This document shows positions 53,577 through 62,868 of a stretch of 64,000 bases of DNA, one piece after another; position 1 is the stretch's first letter, and every line of letters begins with the position of its first letter. The notes beneath the pieces were generated by a model that searched no databases, had not been told where the DNA came from, and worked only from the letters and a program-made list of their open reading frames with translations. Position numbers and translations under genes: made by a program. The stretch comes from JAYQKL01 sp049889415 (lineage in GTDB: Bacteria; Pseudomonadota; Alphaproteobacteria; RS24): contig JBMHDL010000009.1 of assembly GCA_049889415.1 (NCBI GenBank), positions 41,857 through 105,856 of the forward strand, read 5' to 3'.

Positions 53577-53660
53577 GCATGCAGGGGTCCGGGCGCCCGT
53601 TTGCCCGGTGAGAAAAACTCTTCGTACCTGTCCACGGGTCATGCCGATGCAGGGAGCATA
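53577..53660 (+). promoter_or_regulatory. TPP riboswitch (THI element)
   Basis: The thiC leader shows the conserved order of a TPP riboswitch: GCAGGGGTCC, a short GC-rich arm, GTGAGA (usual CTGAGA), ACCTGT-N5-GGTCATGCC and GCAGGGA. The outer ATGC...GCAT pairing closes the element. Known TPP switches repress thiC when thiamine diphosphate is abundant. Confidence 0.87.
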
Positions 53661-53705
53661 TTCTTTTCTCCAAAAGAAGACTGTCTCCTGTTCCGCGCCG
53701 GAGAC
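53661..53705 (+). promoter_or_regulatory. Expression-platform hairpins before thiC
   Basis: TTCTTTT-CTCC-AAAAGAA (53661-53678) and GTCTCC-N11-GGAGAC (53683-53705) are perfect stems between the riboswitch and the thiC ribosome-binding site (AGGA at 53725). There is no T tract, so control of translation or of a processed transcript is more likely than termination. Confidence 0.5.
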
Positions 53706-53735
53706 CCCGTCATTACGGTTTGATAGGAAATAAAC

Positions 53736-55649
53736 ATGTCTGAAGCAAAAACATTCATTTCTGAACAGGCTCATGTCGACAGTGCCGCCATAGCGCCGCT
53801 GCCGAACAGCGAAAAAATTTACATTACCGGTTCCCGGCCTGATATTCGCGTGCCGATGCGCAAAATCGAACAGGATATGACCCCTACCGATATGGGCGGC
53901 GAGGAAAACCCACCCATTTACGTTTATGACACATCCGGCCCCTACACCGACCCAAATGCCGATATTGACATCCGTAAGGGATTGCCGGCTCTGCGTGCCG
54001 GCTGGATTGACGAACGCGGTGACACAGAACTTCTGGACGGACCAACAAGTGATTATGGCAAAGCACGGCTTGAGGATGACAAGCTCGCAGCCCTGAGGTT
54101 TGACCTGCAACGCACTCCGCGCCGCGCCAAACAGGGAAAAAACGTGACCCAGATGCATTATGCCCGCCAAGGCATCATCACGCCGGAAATGGAATATATC
54201 GCCATACGCGAGAACCAGAACCGCGCTGCCTATCTGGAAAGTCTCGCCGCCACGGGAGAACGTGGGGCGCGCATGGCGAAAATGATGACCACACAGCATC
54301 CTGGCGAAGATTTCGGAGCCGACATCCAGACGGAAATCACACCGGAGTTTGTGCGCTCAGAAGTCGCTTCCGGACGTGCCATCATCCCCAATAACATCAA
54401 CCACCCCGAAAGTGAGCCGATGATTATCGGGCGTAATTTCCTGGTCAAAATCAACGGCAATATCGGCAACTCAGCCGTCACGTCTTCAATCGGCGAGGAA
54501 GTCGATAAAATGACATGGGGCATACGTTGGGGTTCTGACACCATCATGGATTTGTCGACCGGCAAACATATCCATGAGACACGCGAATGGATCCTGCGTA
54601 ATTCGCCGGTGCCGATCGGCACGGTGCCGATCTATCAGGCCCTTGAAAAGGTCAACGGCAAGGCTGAAGATCTGACCTGGGAGATGTTCCGCGACACGTT
54701 GATTGAACAGGCCGAGCAAGGGGTTGATTATTTCACCATTCACGCCGGTGTCCTGCTGCGATACGTACCCCTGACCGCCAACCGCATGACCGGCATTGTA
54801 TCCCGGGGCGGGTCAATCATGGCGAAATGGTGCCTTGCGCATCATAAGGAAAATTTCCTGTACACCCATTTTGAGGATATCTGCGAAATCATGAAGCAGT
54901 ATGATGTCGCCTTTTCACTCGGTGACGGTCTGCGTCCCGGCTCCGTCTGGGACGCCAATGATGAGGCGCAGCTCGGCGAACTGAAGACACTGGGTGAACT
55001 GACCCAGATCGCCTGGAAACATGATGTTCAAGTCATGATTGAAGGACCCGGACATGTCCCCATGCAGTTGATCAAAGAAAATATGGACAAGCAACTGGAC
55101 TGGTGTGATGAAGCGCCGTTCTACACACTTGGGCCGCTGACCACGGATGTGGCGCCGGGCTATGACCACATCACCTCAGCCATCGGCGCCGCCCAGATTG
55201 GCTGGTATGGCACCGCCATGCTGTGTTATGTGACGCCCAAAGAGCATTTGGGACTGCCGAACAAGCAGGACGTCAAGGATGGTATCATCACCTATAAGCT
55301 GGCGGCCCATGCCGCCGACCTTGCCAAGGGTCATCCGGGTGCCCAGATTCGTGACAACGCGCTGTCCAAGGCGCGGTTCGAATTCCGCTGGGAAGATCAG
55401 TTCAACCTCTCGCTCGATCCCGATACGGCACGCGCCTATCATGATGAGACCCTGCCCAAGCAGTCGATGAAAGTGGCGCATTTCTGCTCCATGTGCGGCC
55501 CGCATTTCTGCTCGATGAAAATCACACAAGATGTGCGTGATTATGCAGCAAAGCTGAACATGCAACCCGAAGATGCGTTACAGGCAGGCATGGCTGAAAA
55601 ATCCACTGAATTTGTCGTCGGCGGGGCTGAGGTCTATAAGAAACTCTAG
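53736..55649 (+). CDS. thiC: Phosphomethylpyrimidine synthase ThiC
   Basis: 637 residues. The C-terminal Cys-Ser-Met-Cys-Gly-Pro-His-Phe-Cys motif holds the 4Fe-4S cluster of this radical-SAM enzyme; 'NWCDE'-type and 'EGPGHVPM' segments are conserved. It turns aminoimidazole ribotide into HMP-phosphate for thiamine. Regulation is by the upstream TPP riboswitch. An amidohydrolase gene follows after 15 bases. Confidence 0.97.
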   Translation: MSEAKTFISEQAHVDSAAIAPLPNSEKIYITGSRPDIRVPMRKIEQDMTPTDMGGEENPPIYVYDTSGPYTDPNADIDIRKGLPALRAGWIDERGDTELLDGPTSDYGKARLEDDKLAALRFDLQRTPRRAKQGKNVTQMHYARQGIITPEMEYIAIRENQNRAAYLESLAATGERGARMAKMMTTQHPGEDFGADIQTEITPEFVRSEVASGRAIIPNNINHPESEPMIIGRNFLVKINGNIGNSAVTSSIGEEVDKMTWGIRWGSDTIMDLSTGKHIHETREWILRNSPVPIGTVPIYQALEKVNGKAEDLTWEMFRDTLIEQAEQGVDYFTIHAGVLLRYVPLTANRMTGIVSRGGSIMAKWCLAHHKENFLYTHFEDICEIMKQYDVAFSLGDGLRPGSVWDANDEAQLGELKTLGELTQIAWKHDVQVMIEGPGHVPMQLIKENMDKQLDWCDEAPFYTLGPLTTDVAPGYDHITSAIGAAQIGWYGTAMLCYVTPKEHLGLPNKQDVKDGIITYKLAAHAADLAKGHPGAQIRDNALSKARFEFRWEDQFNLSLDPDTARAYHDETLPKQSMKVAHFCSMCGPHFCSMKITQDVRDYAAKLNMQPEDALQAGMAEKSTEFVVGGAEVYKKL

Positions 55650-55664
55650 TTGGAGGTCCAGCCG

Positions 55665-56471
55665 ATGATTATTGACGTTTGGGGACAACACCCGACTTTG
55701 AGATTTATTCAGGACCCGATATTTGACAGCCTCTATCGCTGGAACCGGACATCCCGACCAAGCGAGGCTCCAGACGTCTCGATGACTTTGGCCCTGATGG
55801 ATGCAGCAGGTATCGGCAAAATGCTGATCAGTGCCTGGCAGGCACCCCATCGCGACATGATTTCCAATGATGAGGTCGCTGACTTTGTAGGACAGTCAAA
55901 TGGCCGTCTGGTCGGGGTCGGTTCCGTTGATGTCTCCAGACCGATGGAGGCGGTCGCTGAAATCCGCCGCTGTATCCTAGAGCTGGGTTTCAAGGCCATT
56001 CGGGTTCTGCCTTGGCTGTGTGAGCGCCCGCCCACAGACCGGCTGTTCTATCCGGTTTACACGGCCTGCACCGATCTTGGCGTACCTTTCTGTACGCAAA
56101 TAGGGCACACCGGCCCGTTGATGCCGTCTGAAGTCGGACGCCCGATATACCTCGATCAAGTCGCGTTGGATTTCCCGGACCTGACGATTGTCGGAGGGCA
56201 TATCGGCTATCCGTGGACAGAAGAGGCCATCGCCGTTGCTACCAAACATGAAAATGTTTACATCGACACCTCAGCCTACACCGCAAAGCGGTTTCCGGAT
56301 GAGCTGGTACGCTATTTAAAATCCAACGGAGCCGGTAAAGTCCTGTTTGGTACAAATTATCCAATGATTACGCCCGAAAAATGTCTGGCGGATCTGGATG
56401 CGCTTGATTTAGCCCCCGACACCAAGGCCGCTTTTTTGGGCGATACGGCTCAAAGAATTTTCAATCTTTAA
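55665..56471 (+). CDS. Amidohydrolase-related TIM-barrel protein lacking usual metal ligands
   Basis: 268 residues, amidohydrolase family 2 (ACMSD-like) fold. Barrel motifs are visible: 'IIDVWGQHPT' (normally His-x-His), 'QIGHTGPLMP', 'VGGHIGYPWTEE' and 'VLFGTNYPMI' (normally Gly-Ser/Thr-Asp-Tyr-Pro). The first His of the HxH pair and the final Asp are absent, though later His remain. It has GGAGG 8 bases before the ATG. It follows thiC closely, but no link to thiamine is established. Function unknown. Confidence 0.75.
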   Translation: MIIDVWGQHPTLRFIQDPIFDSLYRWNRTSRPSEAPDVSMTLALMDAAGIGKMLISAWQAPHRDMISNDEVADFVGQSNGRLVGVGSVDVSRPMEAVAEIRRCILELGFKAIRVLPWLCERPPTDRLFYPVYTACTDLGVPFCTQIGHTGPLMPSEVGRPIYLDQVALDFPDLTIVGGHIGYPWTEEAIAVATKHENVYIDTSAYTAKRFPDELVRYLKSNGAGKVLFGTNYPMITPEKCLADLDALDLAPDTKAAFLGDTAQRIFNL

Positions 56472-56541
56472 CAGTCCGTAAAGGCTCGGACGACCTCAGG
56501 TTTGCATTGGCATGCCTATTCGCCTAGCCTGTAGGCTGCCG

Positions 56542-57423
56542 TCATGTCGTCATACCGGCGCGTCGGAATATTTGCGGGATGATATAGACCATCACCAGGC
56601 CATATAGCAGCCCGGAAACATAGGGAAGTGCCATGCCGGCCAGCAAGCCGCCGGCGGCATCCGCGACCGACAGGGACCGGCCAGAGACAATCAGCCCGCC
56701 AAATACCAGCACGCCGCCAATGGCCGAAACCAGAATGCGTCTGGCAAGACCACCTTTCAGGGTAACGCCCTGCCCGCCGTCAAGATAATGACCGACAAAC
56801 CAGCCCATCATCATCCCCCACATCCAAGCTGACACAAAGACCAGCGCATTAACCGGATGGGCGAAAATAAACATCAGCTGCACCACAAACAAGCCAAGCA
56901 TCAGACGGGGTTTGCCGAGTTCTTCGAAAGCCTGGCCCACCTTGTCCAGCCCCGACAGGCTGACCCATAAATACAGCGTCAGAGCACCAAGAACTGTGCC
57001 GCCCAGTACATCGCCGACATCATGCACACCGAGATAAATGCGGCTGATGCAGATCAAGACTGCAACTGTCCACAAAAAGGCCTTCAGCCAGCGCTGCTCG
57101 GCCTGCAGAGCCAGCCAGCCCCACAGGACAATCGCCATTTGGGCATGACCGCTGGGCCAGCCATAGCTGTCACCGGTTTTGCCGTCCAACCGATAAATCA
57201 GGTCAGGACGCGGGTCTTGGAATATATCCTTGAGCAGAATGTTGATGGCCCCGGTCAGGAACAGCAGCAGGGCCGCTTGGTAAAAAGTTGCGGAGCGCAG
57301 CAAATAATATCCGACGGAAATAAAAATAAACAGAAACGCACCATATCCCAAATTGGTCACAGACGTAAAAAACACCGTCAACGCATCAGTGCGCAACGGC
57401 ATCACCCAACTCATATCATTCAT
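56542..57423 (-). CDS. PAP2-family membrane phosphatase
   Basis: About 293 residues with the three PAP2 motifs: 'KDIFQDPRP' (65-73), 'PSGHA' (90-94) and 'SRIYLGVHDVGD' (127-138), and about eight to nine membrane segments. Such enzymes dephosphorylate lipid phosphates such as undecaprenyl diphosphate. The C-terminal half (three to four extra segments) exceeds a plain PAP2 protein. I start at the ATG after GTGGAATTT; the longer frame runs into the divergent promoter. Confidence 0.86.
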   Translation of the reverse strand: MNDMSWVMPLRTDALTVFFTSVTNLGYGAFLFIFISVGYYLLRSATFYQAALLLFLTGAINILLKDIFQDPRPDLIYRLDGKTGDSYGWPSGHAQMAIVLWGWLALQAEQRWLKAFLWTVAVLICISRIYLGVHDVGDVLGGTVLGALTLYLWVSLSGLDKVGQAFEELGKPRLMLGLFVVQLMFIFAHPVNALVFVSAWMWGMMMGWFVGHYLDGGQGVTLKGGLARRILVSAIGGVLVFGGLIVSGRSLSVADAAGGLLAGMALPYVSGLLYGLVMVYIIPQIFRRAGMTT

Positions 57424-57532
57424 AAATTCCACAACACACTCCCTGAATACAGTTTCGTTTTCATCAATTGTGCTTTTATATTGAGAAAAGGCAATGGTTA
57501 AGGCAATGGTTTTTGACAAAAGGGGACATGCA

Positions 57533-57997
57533 ATGACGGACACGATGATGGATAACGCCACGCAAATCACCAACCTTCTCTACCGCTATGGTGAACTTTT
57601 CGATCAGGGGCGTTTTGACGAAGTGATTGAGCTATTCCATGACGCCTGTTTTGTCATGGCCGATGGCGATGAAGTAGCCCCCCCTGACATGCGCCGGCTC
57701 TGGGACCAGTTGGTGATCTTGCATGACGGGCTGCCGCGCACGCGCCATTTATGCACCAATCCGCAAATTTATATTAAAGGGGATGAAGCCACCTGCCGTT
57801 CCGTCTATGTGGTGTTTCAGGCGACAGCAAGACTGCCGTTGCAGGCCATTGTATCGGGGACGTATCACGACCGGTTTTTCAAGACCCCTGAGGGCATATG
57901 GTCATTCCGGTCGCGTCAGTACAAGACCATGGATCTGGTCGGTGACACATCCGAGCATATGCGTATGGACGTTCTTGAAAGTCTCAATACAGACTGA
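57533..57997 (+). CDS. SnoaL/NTF2-like protein
   Basis: 154 residues, NTF2-like cone fold: N-terminal helices ('ITNLLYRYGELFDQGRFDEVIELF'), a central strand region ('TRHLCTNPQIYIKGDEATC') and a C-terminal sheet. Homologues include SnoaL cyclases and bile-acid dehydratases; a His-Arg pair could be catalytic. GGGGA precedes the ATG. A second, related protein lies at 60456, either side of the TonB receptor gene. Confidence 0.78.
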   Translation: MTDTMMDNATQITNLLYRYGELFDQGRFDEVIELFHDACFVMADGDEVAPPDMRRLWDQLVILHDGLPRTRHLCTNPQIYIKGDEATCRSVYVVFQATARLPLQAIVSGTYHDRFFKTPEGIWSFRSRQYKTMDLVGDTSEHMRMDVLESLNTD

Positions 57998-58010
57998 TCA
58001 CTGTTTGAAC

Positions 58011-58048
58011 AAAAAAACCGCCGCCATGATCAGGAAACCATGACGGCG
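58011..58048 (-). terminator. Terminator of the TonB receptor gene
   Basis: On the minus strand CGCCGTCATG and CATGGCGGCG form a 10-base stem (one wobble) around a 10-base loop, followed by G and seven T residues, about 30 bases after the receptor stop. Confidence 0.85.
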
Positions 58049-58076
58049 ACGTTTCAGGCAAAGCCCCGCAGAGCTG

Positions 58077-60314
58077 TTACCATTTCATATTGACGGTCAG
58101 GCCGTAAGTTTGTGGCTCACCCCAATAACCAGGGGTCAGACCACCGAACCCAGCGCCAAAATCAATATAGTTGGCGATGTATTCCTTATCGGTGAGGTTT
58201 TTCCCCCAAAGCGTGATGGAGACCTCCTGATTACCGACTGGAATCTCGGACCAGCGCAATTGTGCATCCAGCAATGTGCGTGACCCAACCTGCGTATTAT
58301 AGGCATTGTTCTCCGTACCAACCGGGTTCAGCGCATAGGGGTAGGTGAAGTACTCGGATGTATGACTGACATCAATGCCAAGATCAAAGACACCCATATT
58401 GCCTTCTGACAATCTGGCATCGAGACCGGCGGTCAGCGTGGTCTCAGGCGCATGCGGGAAAGCACGGTTGTCGGCCACATTCTGTCCGAGTTCGATGAAC
58501 TCGTCATATTCCGTATCCAGATAGCCATAGCTCAAACGACCGGTGACATTTTCGGTCATGGCATAAAGTGCCTCAAGCTCAAAGCCCTGAATGGTCGCCT
58601 TACCGGCATTCCGCACATCAGATGCGGCCGCCCCCTGGGCCAAGAAAATGGAAAGCTGCATGTCTTCATGATCATTCGAGAACAGCGCTGTGTTCAACTG
58701 CAGGCGGTTGTCCAGCAGCATCATTTTGGCGCCGATTTCATAGGACGTCACCTCTTCAGCGCTGTAAGGACGCACGGTTTCTGCAACTGAACCCGCTTCG
58801 CCGTTAAAGCCACCGGACTTGAAGCCCTGAGACCATTTGGCGTACAGGTTTATGTCATCACTATAGGCATATTCAACGGCCAATTGTGGTGTCACATCGT
58901 CAAAGGTTTCCGTTGCTGTCGTAGAAGCCGGAATAACCGTCAGAGGCAACGGTGTACCGGGCGGCAATGTCGCATCCGCCAGAATCCGGAACAGGCGCTC
59001 GATGCTCTTGTCCTCTTCCGTGTAGCGCAGACCGGCAATCAGAGTAACATCGTCACTGACCGCATAGTCAATCTGGCCATAAAGCGCGATGGCTTCGGTT
59101 TCAGAGCCATATTGTGAGTCATAATTGCTGGCCCCGAAGAAATATTGCTGCGGGTTGTTGGTGTAGGCGTCATCCTCGAAGTAATAAGCGCCGACAACAT
59201 AATTGAGCCTGTCATTGCCACCGACAATCTGGAACTCCTGTGACAGTGACTCATAATCCGTGAAACGCTGCGTATGTGCGATGAAAAGCGGTGAGCCGTC
59301 AAGGTCAAGGGAGTCCTGCCAGGTCATGTCACGATAACCAGTGATTGACTTGAAGGTAACATTGTCAAAATCATAGGTGATGGTCAGGCCATGACCTGAG
59401 ACTTCACTGCGCTCGAAATTCGCGCCGCCAATACCACCGTCCACGGAAGCGGTTTCAATCCGCTGGGTGGAGGCAAAGTTCGGATAGGTCGGTAATTGCA
59501 CAAATGACCAGAACGGTGCGGAAACCTTGACCAGCTGGGAAAAGGCCGGCTTTTGATCGACATCGCTGTAGTCATAAGTGTAATCAAAAGTCAGCTTATC
59601 ACTGGCTTCATAATTGGCTGACAAAAGAAAACTCTTGCGGTCAATATTTTCCAGCTCGGACACGCTGCTGCCGGCTGTGGTTTCCACAAGACCGTCACGC
59701 TCTTTGACCATCCCGGCCAGTTTCATGCGTAATTTGCCGATTGTGCCCGTGTCGACAATCGCCTTGACGTGGCGAGCATTGTAGTTGCCAAAACCAAGCT
59801 CGGCCTTGACGCCGGCTTCATCCGACGGTTTGGCGGAAATCAGGTTGATTGCACCGGCCAGTGTGTTGCGGCCGTAAAGGGTGCCTTGCGGACCCCGCAG
59901 AACCTCGACACGCTCCAGTTCGGCGACATCAAAAATCGCGCCTTGGCCTTTGCCGATATAAACCCCGTTCAAATACATGCCGGTGGTCGGCTCCCAGGTG
60001 ATGGCCGGGTTGATGGTGACACCACCACGGATAGACACCTGTGCGGCGGTTGTATTGTTAGGAGACCGTTCCACTTTCAGGTTCGGCGCCAGGCCGCTCA
60101 ATCCCTCAATCGAGGTCACGGCACGTGACTCAATATAATCGGAAGACAGGGCCGTCACCGCGATCGGAACCTCCTGCAGACTCTGTTCACGCTTTTGCGC
60201 CGTAACGATAATTTCATCCAGTTGAGCATGCGCAGGCATGGGGGACAGGACAAAGGCGACGGACAATGCCGCAACGCCACATCTTGTCATAAGCTTGGTC
60301 AATGAATGGGTCAC
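58077..60314 (-). CDS. TonB-dependent outer-membrane receptor
   Basis: 745 residues. A signal peptide ends near Ala-His-Ala-Gln (residue 31), followed by the TonB-box region 'LDEIIVTAQKREQSLQEVP', a plug domain ('GLSGLAPNLKVERS', 'LRGPQGTLYGRNTLAGAI') and a beta barrel ending in 'YGLTVNMKW' with a C-terminal Trp. This is the catabolic-type receptor common in sphingomonads and caulobacters. The substrate is not readable; neighbours are a sulfatase and two SnoaL-like proteins. Confidence 0.93.
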   Translation of the reverse strand: MTHSLTKLMTRCGVAALSVAFVLSPMPAHAQLDEIIVTAQKREQSLQEVPIAVTALSSDYIESRAVTSIEGLSGLAPNLKVERSPNNTTAAQVSIRGGVTINPAITWEPTTGMYLNGVYIGKGQGAIFDVAELERVEVLRGPQGTLYGRNTLAGAINLISAKPSDEAGVKAELGFGNYNARHVKAIVDTGTIGKLRMKLAGMVKERDGLVETTAGSSVSELENIDRKSFLLSANYEASDKLTFDYTYDYSDVDQKPAFSQLVKVSAPFWSFVQLPTYPNFASTQRIETASVDGGIGGANFERSEVSGHGLTITYDFDNVTFKSITGYRDMTWQDSLDLDGSPLFIAHTQRFTDYESLSQEFQIVGGNDRLNYVVGAYYFEDDAYTNNPQQYFFGASNYDSQYGSETEAIALYGQIDYAVSDDVTLIAGLRYTEEDKSIERLFRILADATLPPGTPLPLTVIPASTTATETFDDVTPQLAVEYAYSDDINLYAKWSQGFKSGGFNGEAGSVAETVRPYSAEEVTSYEIGAKMMLLDNRLQLNTALFSNDHEDMQLSIFLAQGAAASDVRNAGKATIQGFELEALYAMTENVTGRLSYGYLDTEYDEFIELGQNVADNRAFPHAPETTLTAGLDARLSEGNMGVFDLGIDVSHTSEYFTYPYALNPVGTENNAYNTQVGSRTLLDAQLRWSEIPVGNQEVSITLWGKNLTDKEYIANYIDFGAGFGGLTPGYWGEPQTYGLTVNMKW

Positions 60315-60349
60315 TTAAATCTCCTCAAAAAGTGATGTACTCAAATAAA

Positions 60350-60378
60350 ATTTTGTTGCATTCCAGCATCAGTGTCAA
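60350..60378 (-). promoter_or_regulatory. Promoter of the TonB receptor gene
   Basis: On the minus strand TTGACA (plus 60373-60378) and CAAAAT (plus 60350-60355) are separated by 17 bases, 36 bases before the receptor start. Confidence 0.55.
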
Positions 60379-60431
60379 TTATTGCCAGCCTGTAACAACG
60401 CATAGGTTCGTAACTGTGCTATAATTGACAC
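60372..60431. repeat. Inverted repeat in the divergent receptor/SnoaL promoter
   Basis: GTGTCAATTAT (60372-60382) and ATAATTGACAC (60421-60431) are perfect 11-base inverted copies 38 bases apart. The left copy contains the receptor -35; the right copy contains TATAAT of the SnoaL promoter. One regulator could control both genes. Confidence 0.55.
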
Positions 60432-60455
60432 AGGCAATCACACAGGGAGGACATG

Positions 60456-60911
60456 ATGCTGAGTATGCAAGAGATTTCAGACCGTATTGAGATTGATGTG
60501 CTGTTGACGGAATATTGTCATGCCATTGATGACGGCAATTGGGATGCGCTGGACGATATTTTTACCGAAGACGCCATCATCGACTATACGGCTGCCGGCG
60601 GCGCCAAAGGCAACCTTCAGGAGACCAAAGCCTATCTGGATCGTGCCCTGGAGCAGTTTGAGGGGTCACAGCATATGGTGGCGACCACAAAATTACGGCT
60701 CAACGGCGACACCGCAACGGCCAAGACCATTTGTTTCAATCCCATGAATGTCCCGCAAAAGGAGGGCATCCACACTTTTTTCTGTGGCATATGGTATGTC
60801 GATGAGCTGGTGCGTACCGACAAGGGGTGGCGGATCTCAAGCCGCAGGGAAGAGCTGAGCTATTTCCATAACCTCCCAGCGGATTTCGCCGCAGTGGATC
60901 CGAACGGTTAA
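60456..60911 (+). CDS. SnoaL-like protein, second
   Basis: 151 residues. 'EIDVLLTEYCHAIDDGNWDALDDIFTEDAIIDY' is the SnoaL_4 opening, with Tyr, Asp and His at positions often catalytic in dehydratases and isomerases of the fold. Of two adjacent ATGs the second has better spacing (5 bases) to GGAGG. The divergent TonB receptor shares its promoter region, and the sulfatase gene converges 15 bases downstream. Confidence 0.8.
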   Translation: MLSMQEISDRIEIDVLLTEYCHAIDDGNWDALDDIFTEDAIIDYTAAGGAKGNLQETKAYLDRALEQFEGSQHMVATTKLRLNGDTATAKTICFNPMNVPQKEGIHTFFCGIWYVDELVRTDKGWRISSRREELSYFHNLPADFAAVDPNG

Positions 60912-60926
60912 CTCTGGTCTTTGGCC

Positions 60927-62522
60927 TCAGTCATACAGGATACGGCCCCGCTCGCCGTAATTCTGCTGCAGCACCTTGCTTTTCAAAGGTCCGAAACCGG
61001 GATGCTTTTCAGCAACCACGCTGTCGGCCGGAAGGACGGTTTTGGCATAGTCTTTGGGGGCCCGCCAACCCGGATGCGGGGAGATTTTGACATATGTCCC
61101 GCCAACCGGATGCAGGGCCAGGCGTGCATCCAGCAAATCCTGCAACCGCTGCACCTGGCCTGGAAGCTCCTCAGACAGGTCGGTCGACTCATTCGGGTCT
61201 TCCCAGACATTGAACAGCATGGTTTCAACTTCGGTTGTGCGCCGCTGATGGTCAACTTTTTGATACAGTTTCCATGGACCGTCCAGCACGCCATATTGGA
61301 AGTAGTTATAGGTCGACAGGTTGGAAGTGAAAAACAGCGGATCTCCCCTGTCCTTTTCCCCTCTCCCCAGCACTGCATCCCAGCGGTTAATGCCGTCAAT
61401 CTCTTTTTCGTGCAGCGACGGAATGCCGACCGCATTGGTCAGGGTCGGCAGCATGTCGAGCACGGAAATCACATTCTCGTTTACTGTGTCAGCCGGAATG
61501 ACCTCCGGCCAGCGTAGCACGGCATTGACGCGCACACCGCCTTCAAACGGGGTCAGTTTTTCCCCGCGTAGCGGCGTGTTGTCCCCACCAAAGCCGCCAA
61601 AACCGCCATTGTCGGTAAAAAACAAAATCATCGTATTCTCGGTCAGACCCTGCGCGTCCAACTCATCCAGAATCTGGCCGATGGCCTGGTCAAGACTGTC
61701 AACCATGGCGGCATAGGTTTTCTTTTGGCCCGTCGGCAAGTCCAGCCGGTGCGAATATTTGGCAATATCCTCTTCTTTGGCCTGCATGGGCGAATGCGGG
61801 GCGAGAAACGGCACATAGAGGAAGAACGGCTTGTCAGGGTCACGCAAATCCCGCAGATACCGCACGGTCTGGTCGCCGTGAACATCCGTCGCATATTCGC
61901 CGCTATGGTCAACGGTTTCGCCGTTTTCCTGGAAATCATAGCCTTGTGCAAAGGCATGGGTGTAATAATTTACATCAGTGTTGAAGTGGCCGTAAAAATG
62001 GTCAAAGCCCCGTGCATTCGGCGTATGCTGTTCCAGCGTATGGCCCAGATGCCATTTGCCGACCATCGCGGTCTGGTAACCGGCGGCCTTAAAACTTTCT
62101 GGCATGAAATGTTCCTCAGGCGCCACGCCGCCATTATCCCACGCCATCAAAACAGCATGGGCGACGCCGAGCTTTATCGGGTCGCGCCCGGTCATCAGAG
62201 CGGCCCGGGTCGGGGAACAGAAGGGCGTCGCATAGAACCGCTCCAGCCGCATGCCCTCTTTTGCCAGCCGGTCAATATTCGGGGTCTGGATATCAGAGCC
62301 GCGATAGCCGACATCGGCCCAGCCCAGATCATCCGCCAGCAGAATGATGACATTGGGTGGTGGGGCGTCAGCCGGTCTGTCCTTGATAAGTTCGGACAGA
62401 TTCTCTGTCTGCTGGTCGGAAAATGCATAATCCGAAGACGGCGTGGCCCGGAAAAACAAAAGCGCCCCTGTAACCAGCACAAGCACCCCGGCAGCCACAA
62501 AATAGGCGTGTTGACGTTTCAT
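60927..62522 (-). CDS. Type I sulfatase (arylsulfatase family)
   Basis: 531 residues with an N-terminal membrane anchor or signal (about 6-24). 'NVIILLADDLGWADVGYRG' binds calcium, and 'CSPTRAALMTGR' (102-113) holds Cys-102, the residue oxidised to formylglycine by a separate enzyme. 'KWHLGH' and 'FTDNGGFGG' complete the site. It removes sulfate esters in the periplasm. GGAGG lies 6 bases before the ATG. No maturase gene is seen nearby. Confidence 0.93.
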   Translation of the reverse strand: MKRQHAYFVAAGVLVLVTGALLFFRATPSSDYAFSDQQTENLSELIKDRPADAPPPNVIILLADDLGWADVGYRGSDIQTPNIDRLAKEGMRLERFYATPFCSPTRAALMTGRDPIKLGVAHAVLMAWDNGGVAPEEHFMPESFKAAGYQTAMVGKWHLGHTLEQHTPNARGFDHFYGHFNTDVNYYTHAFAQGYDFQENGETVDHSGEYATDVHGDQTVRYLRDLRDPDKPFFLYVPFLAPHSPMQAKEEDIAKYSHRLDLPTGQKKTYAAMVDSLDQAIGQILDELDAQGLTENTMILFFTDNGGFGGFGGDNTPLRGEKLTPFEGGVRVNAVLRWPEVIPADTVNENVISVLDMLPTLTNAVGIPSLHEKEIDGINRWDAVLGRGEKDRGDPLFFTSNLSTYNYFQYGVLDGPWKLYQKVDHQRRTTEVETMLFNVWEDPNESTDLSEELPGQVQRLQDLLDARLALHPVGGTYVKISPHPGWRAPKDYAKTVLPADSVVAEKHPGFGPLKSKVLQQNYGERGRILYD

Positions 62523-62868
62523 GAAACCCTCCCGAACTTATATAAGGCTGTTATATTTGCCGAACATGCTGGCATAGGGCCAAAGCTTTGTAAAGCCGTG
62601 CCGGAGTCTCAATAATATTAGAAAGGCGAAGCATGTGGCGGACAGTCCCTCCGCCAAACCAGTATCTAACTATCTGAAACCTTTCAATAAATTATAGAGC
62701 ACATCAGCACAACCCACAAGTGGGTCTACAATTTATCCAAAAACATTTGACAAAATCTTGATGGCTTGTAATCTTTGTAATGCAGATGACGGACGTCTTC
62801 ATGCAAATTCAACCGCGACGGAAGTCGTTTAAGTCAACAGAGGTTGGCATTAATATAGGAGAAGTAGA
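62523..62868. other. Intergenic region between sulfatase and AIPR-like gene
   Basis: 346 bases, A/T-richer than the left flank. It holds the sulfatase ribosome site, ACCCAC-AA-GTGGGT (62712-62725, a perfect 6-base palindrome) and a likely promoter for the right-hand gene: TTGACA (62747-62752) and TAATCT (62769-62774). I see no tRNA, integrase or direct repeat that would mark an attachment site. Confidence 0.5.

Noticed and set aside
57424..57573. 50-codon extension of the PAP2 protein
   Set aside because: It crosses the start of the divergent SnoaL gene, and the ATG at 57423 has a better signal.
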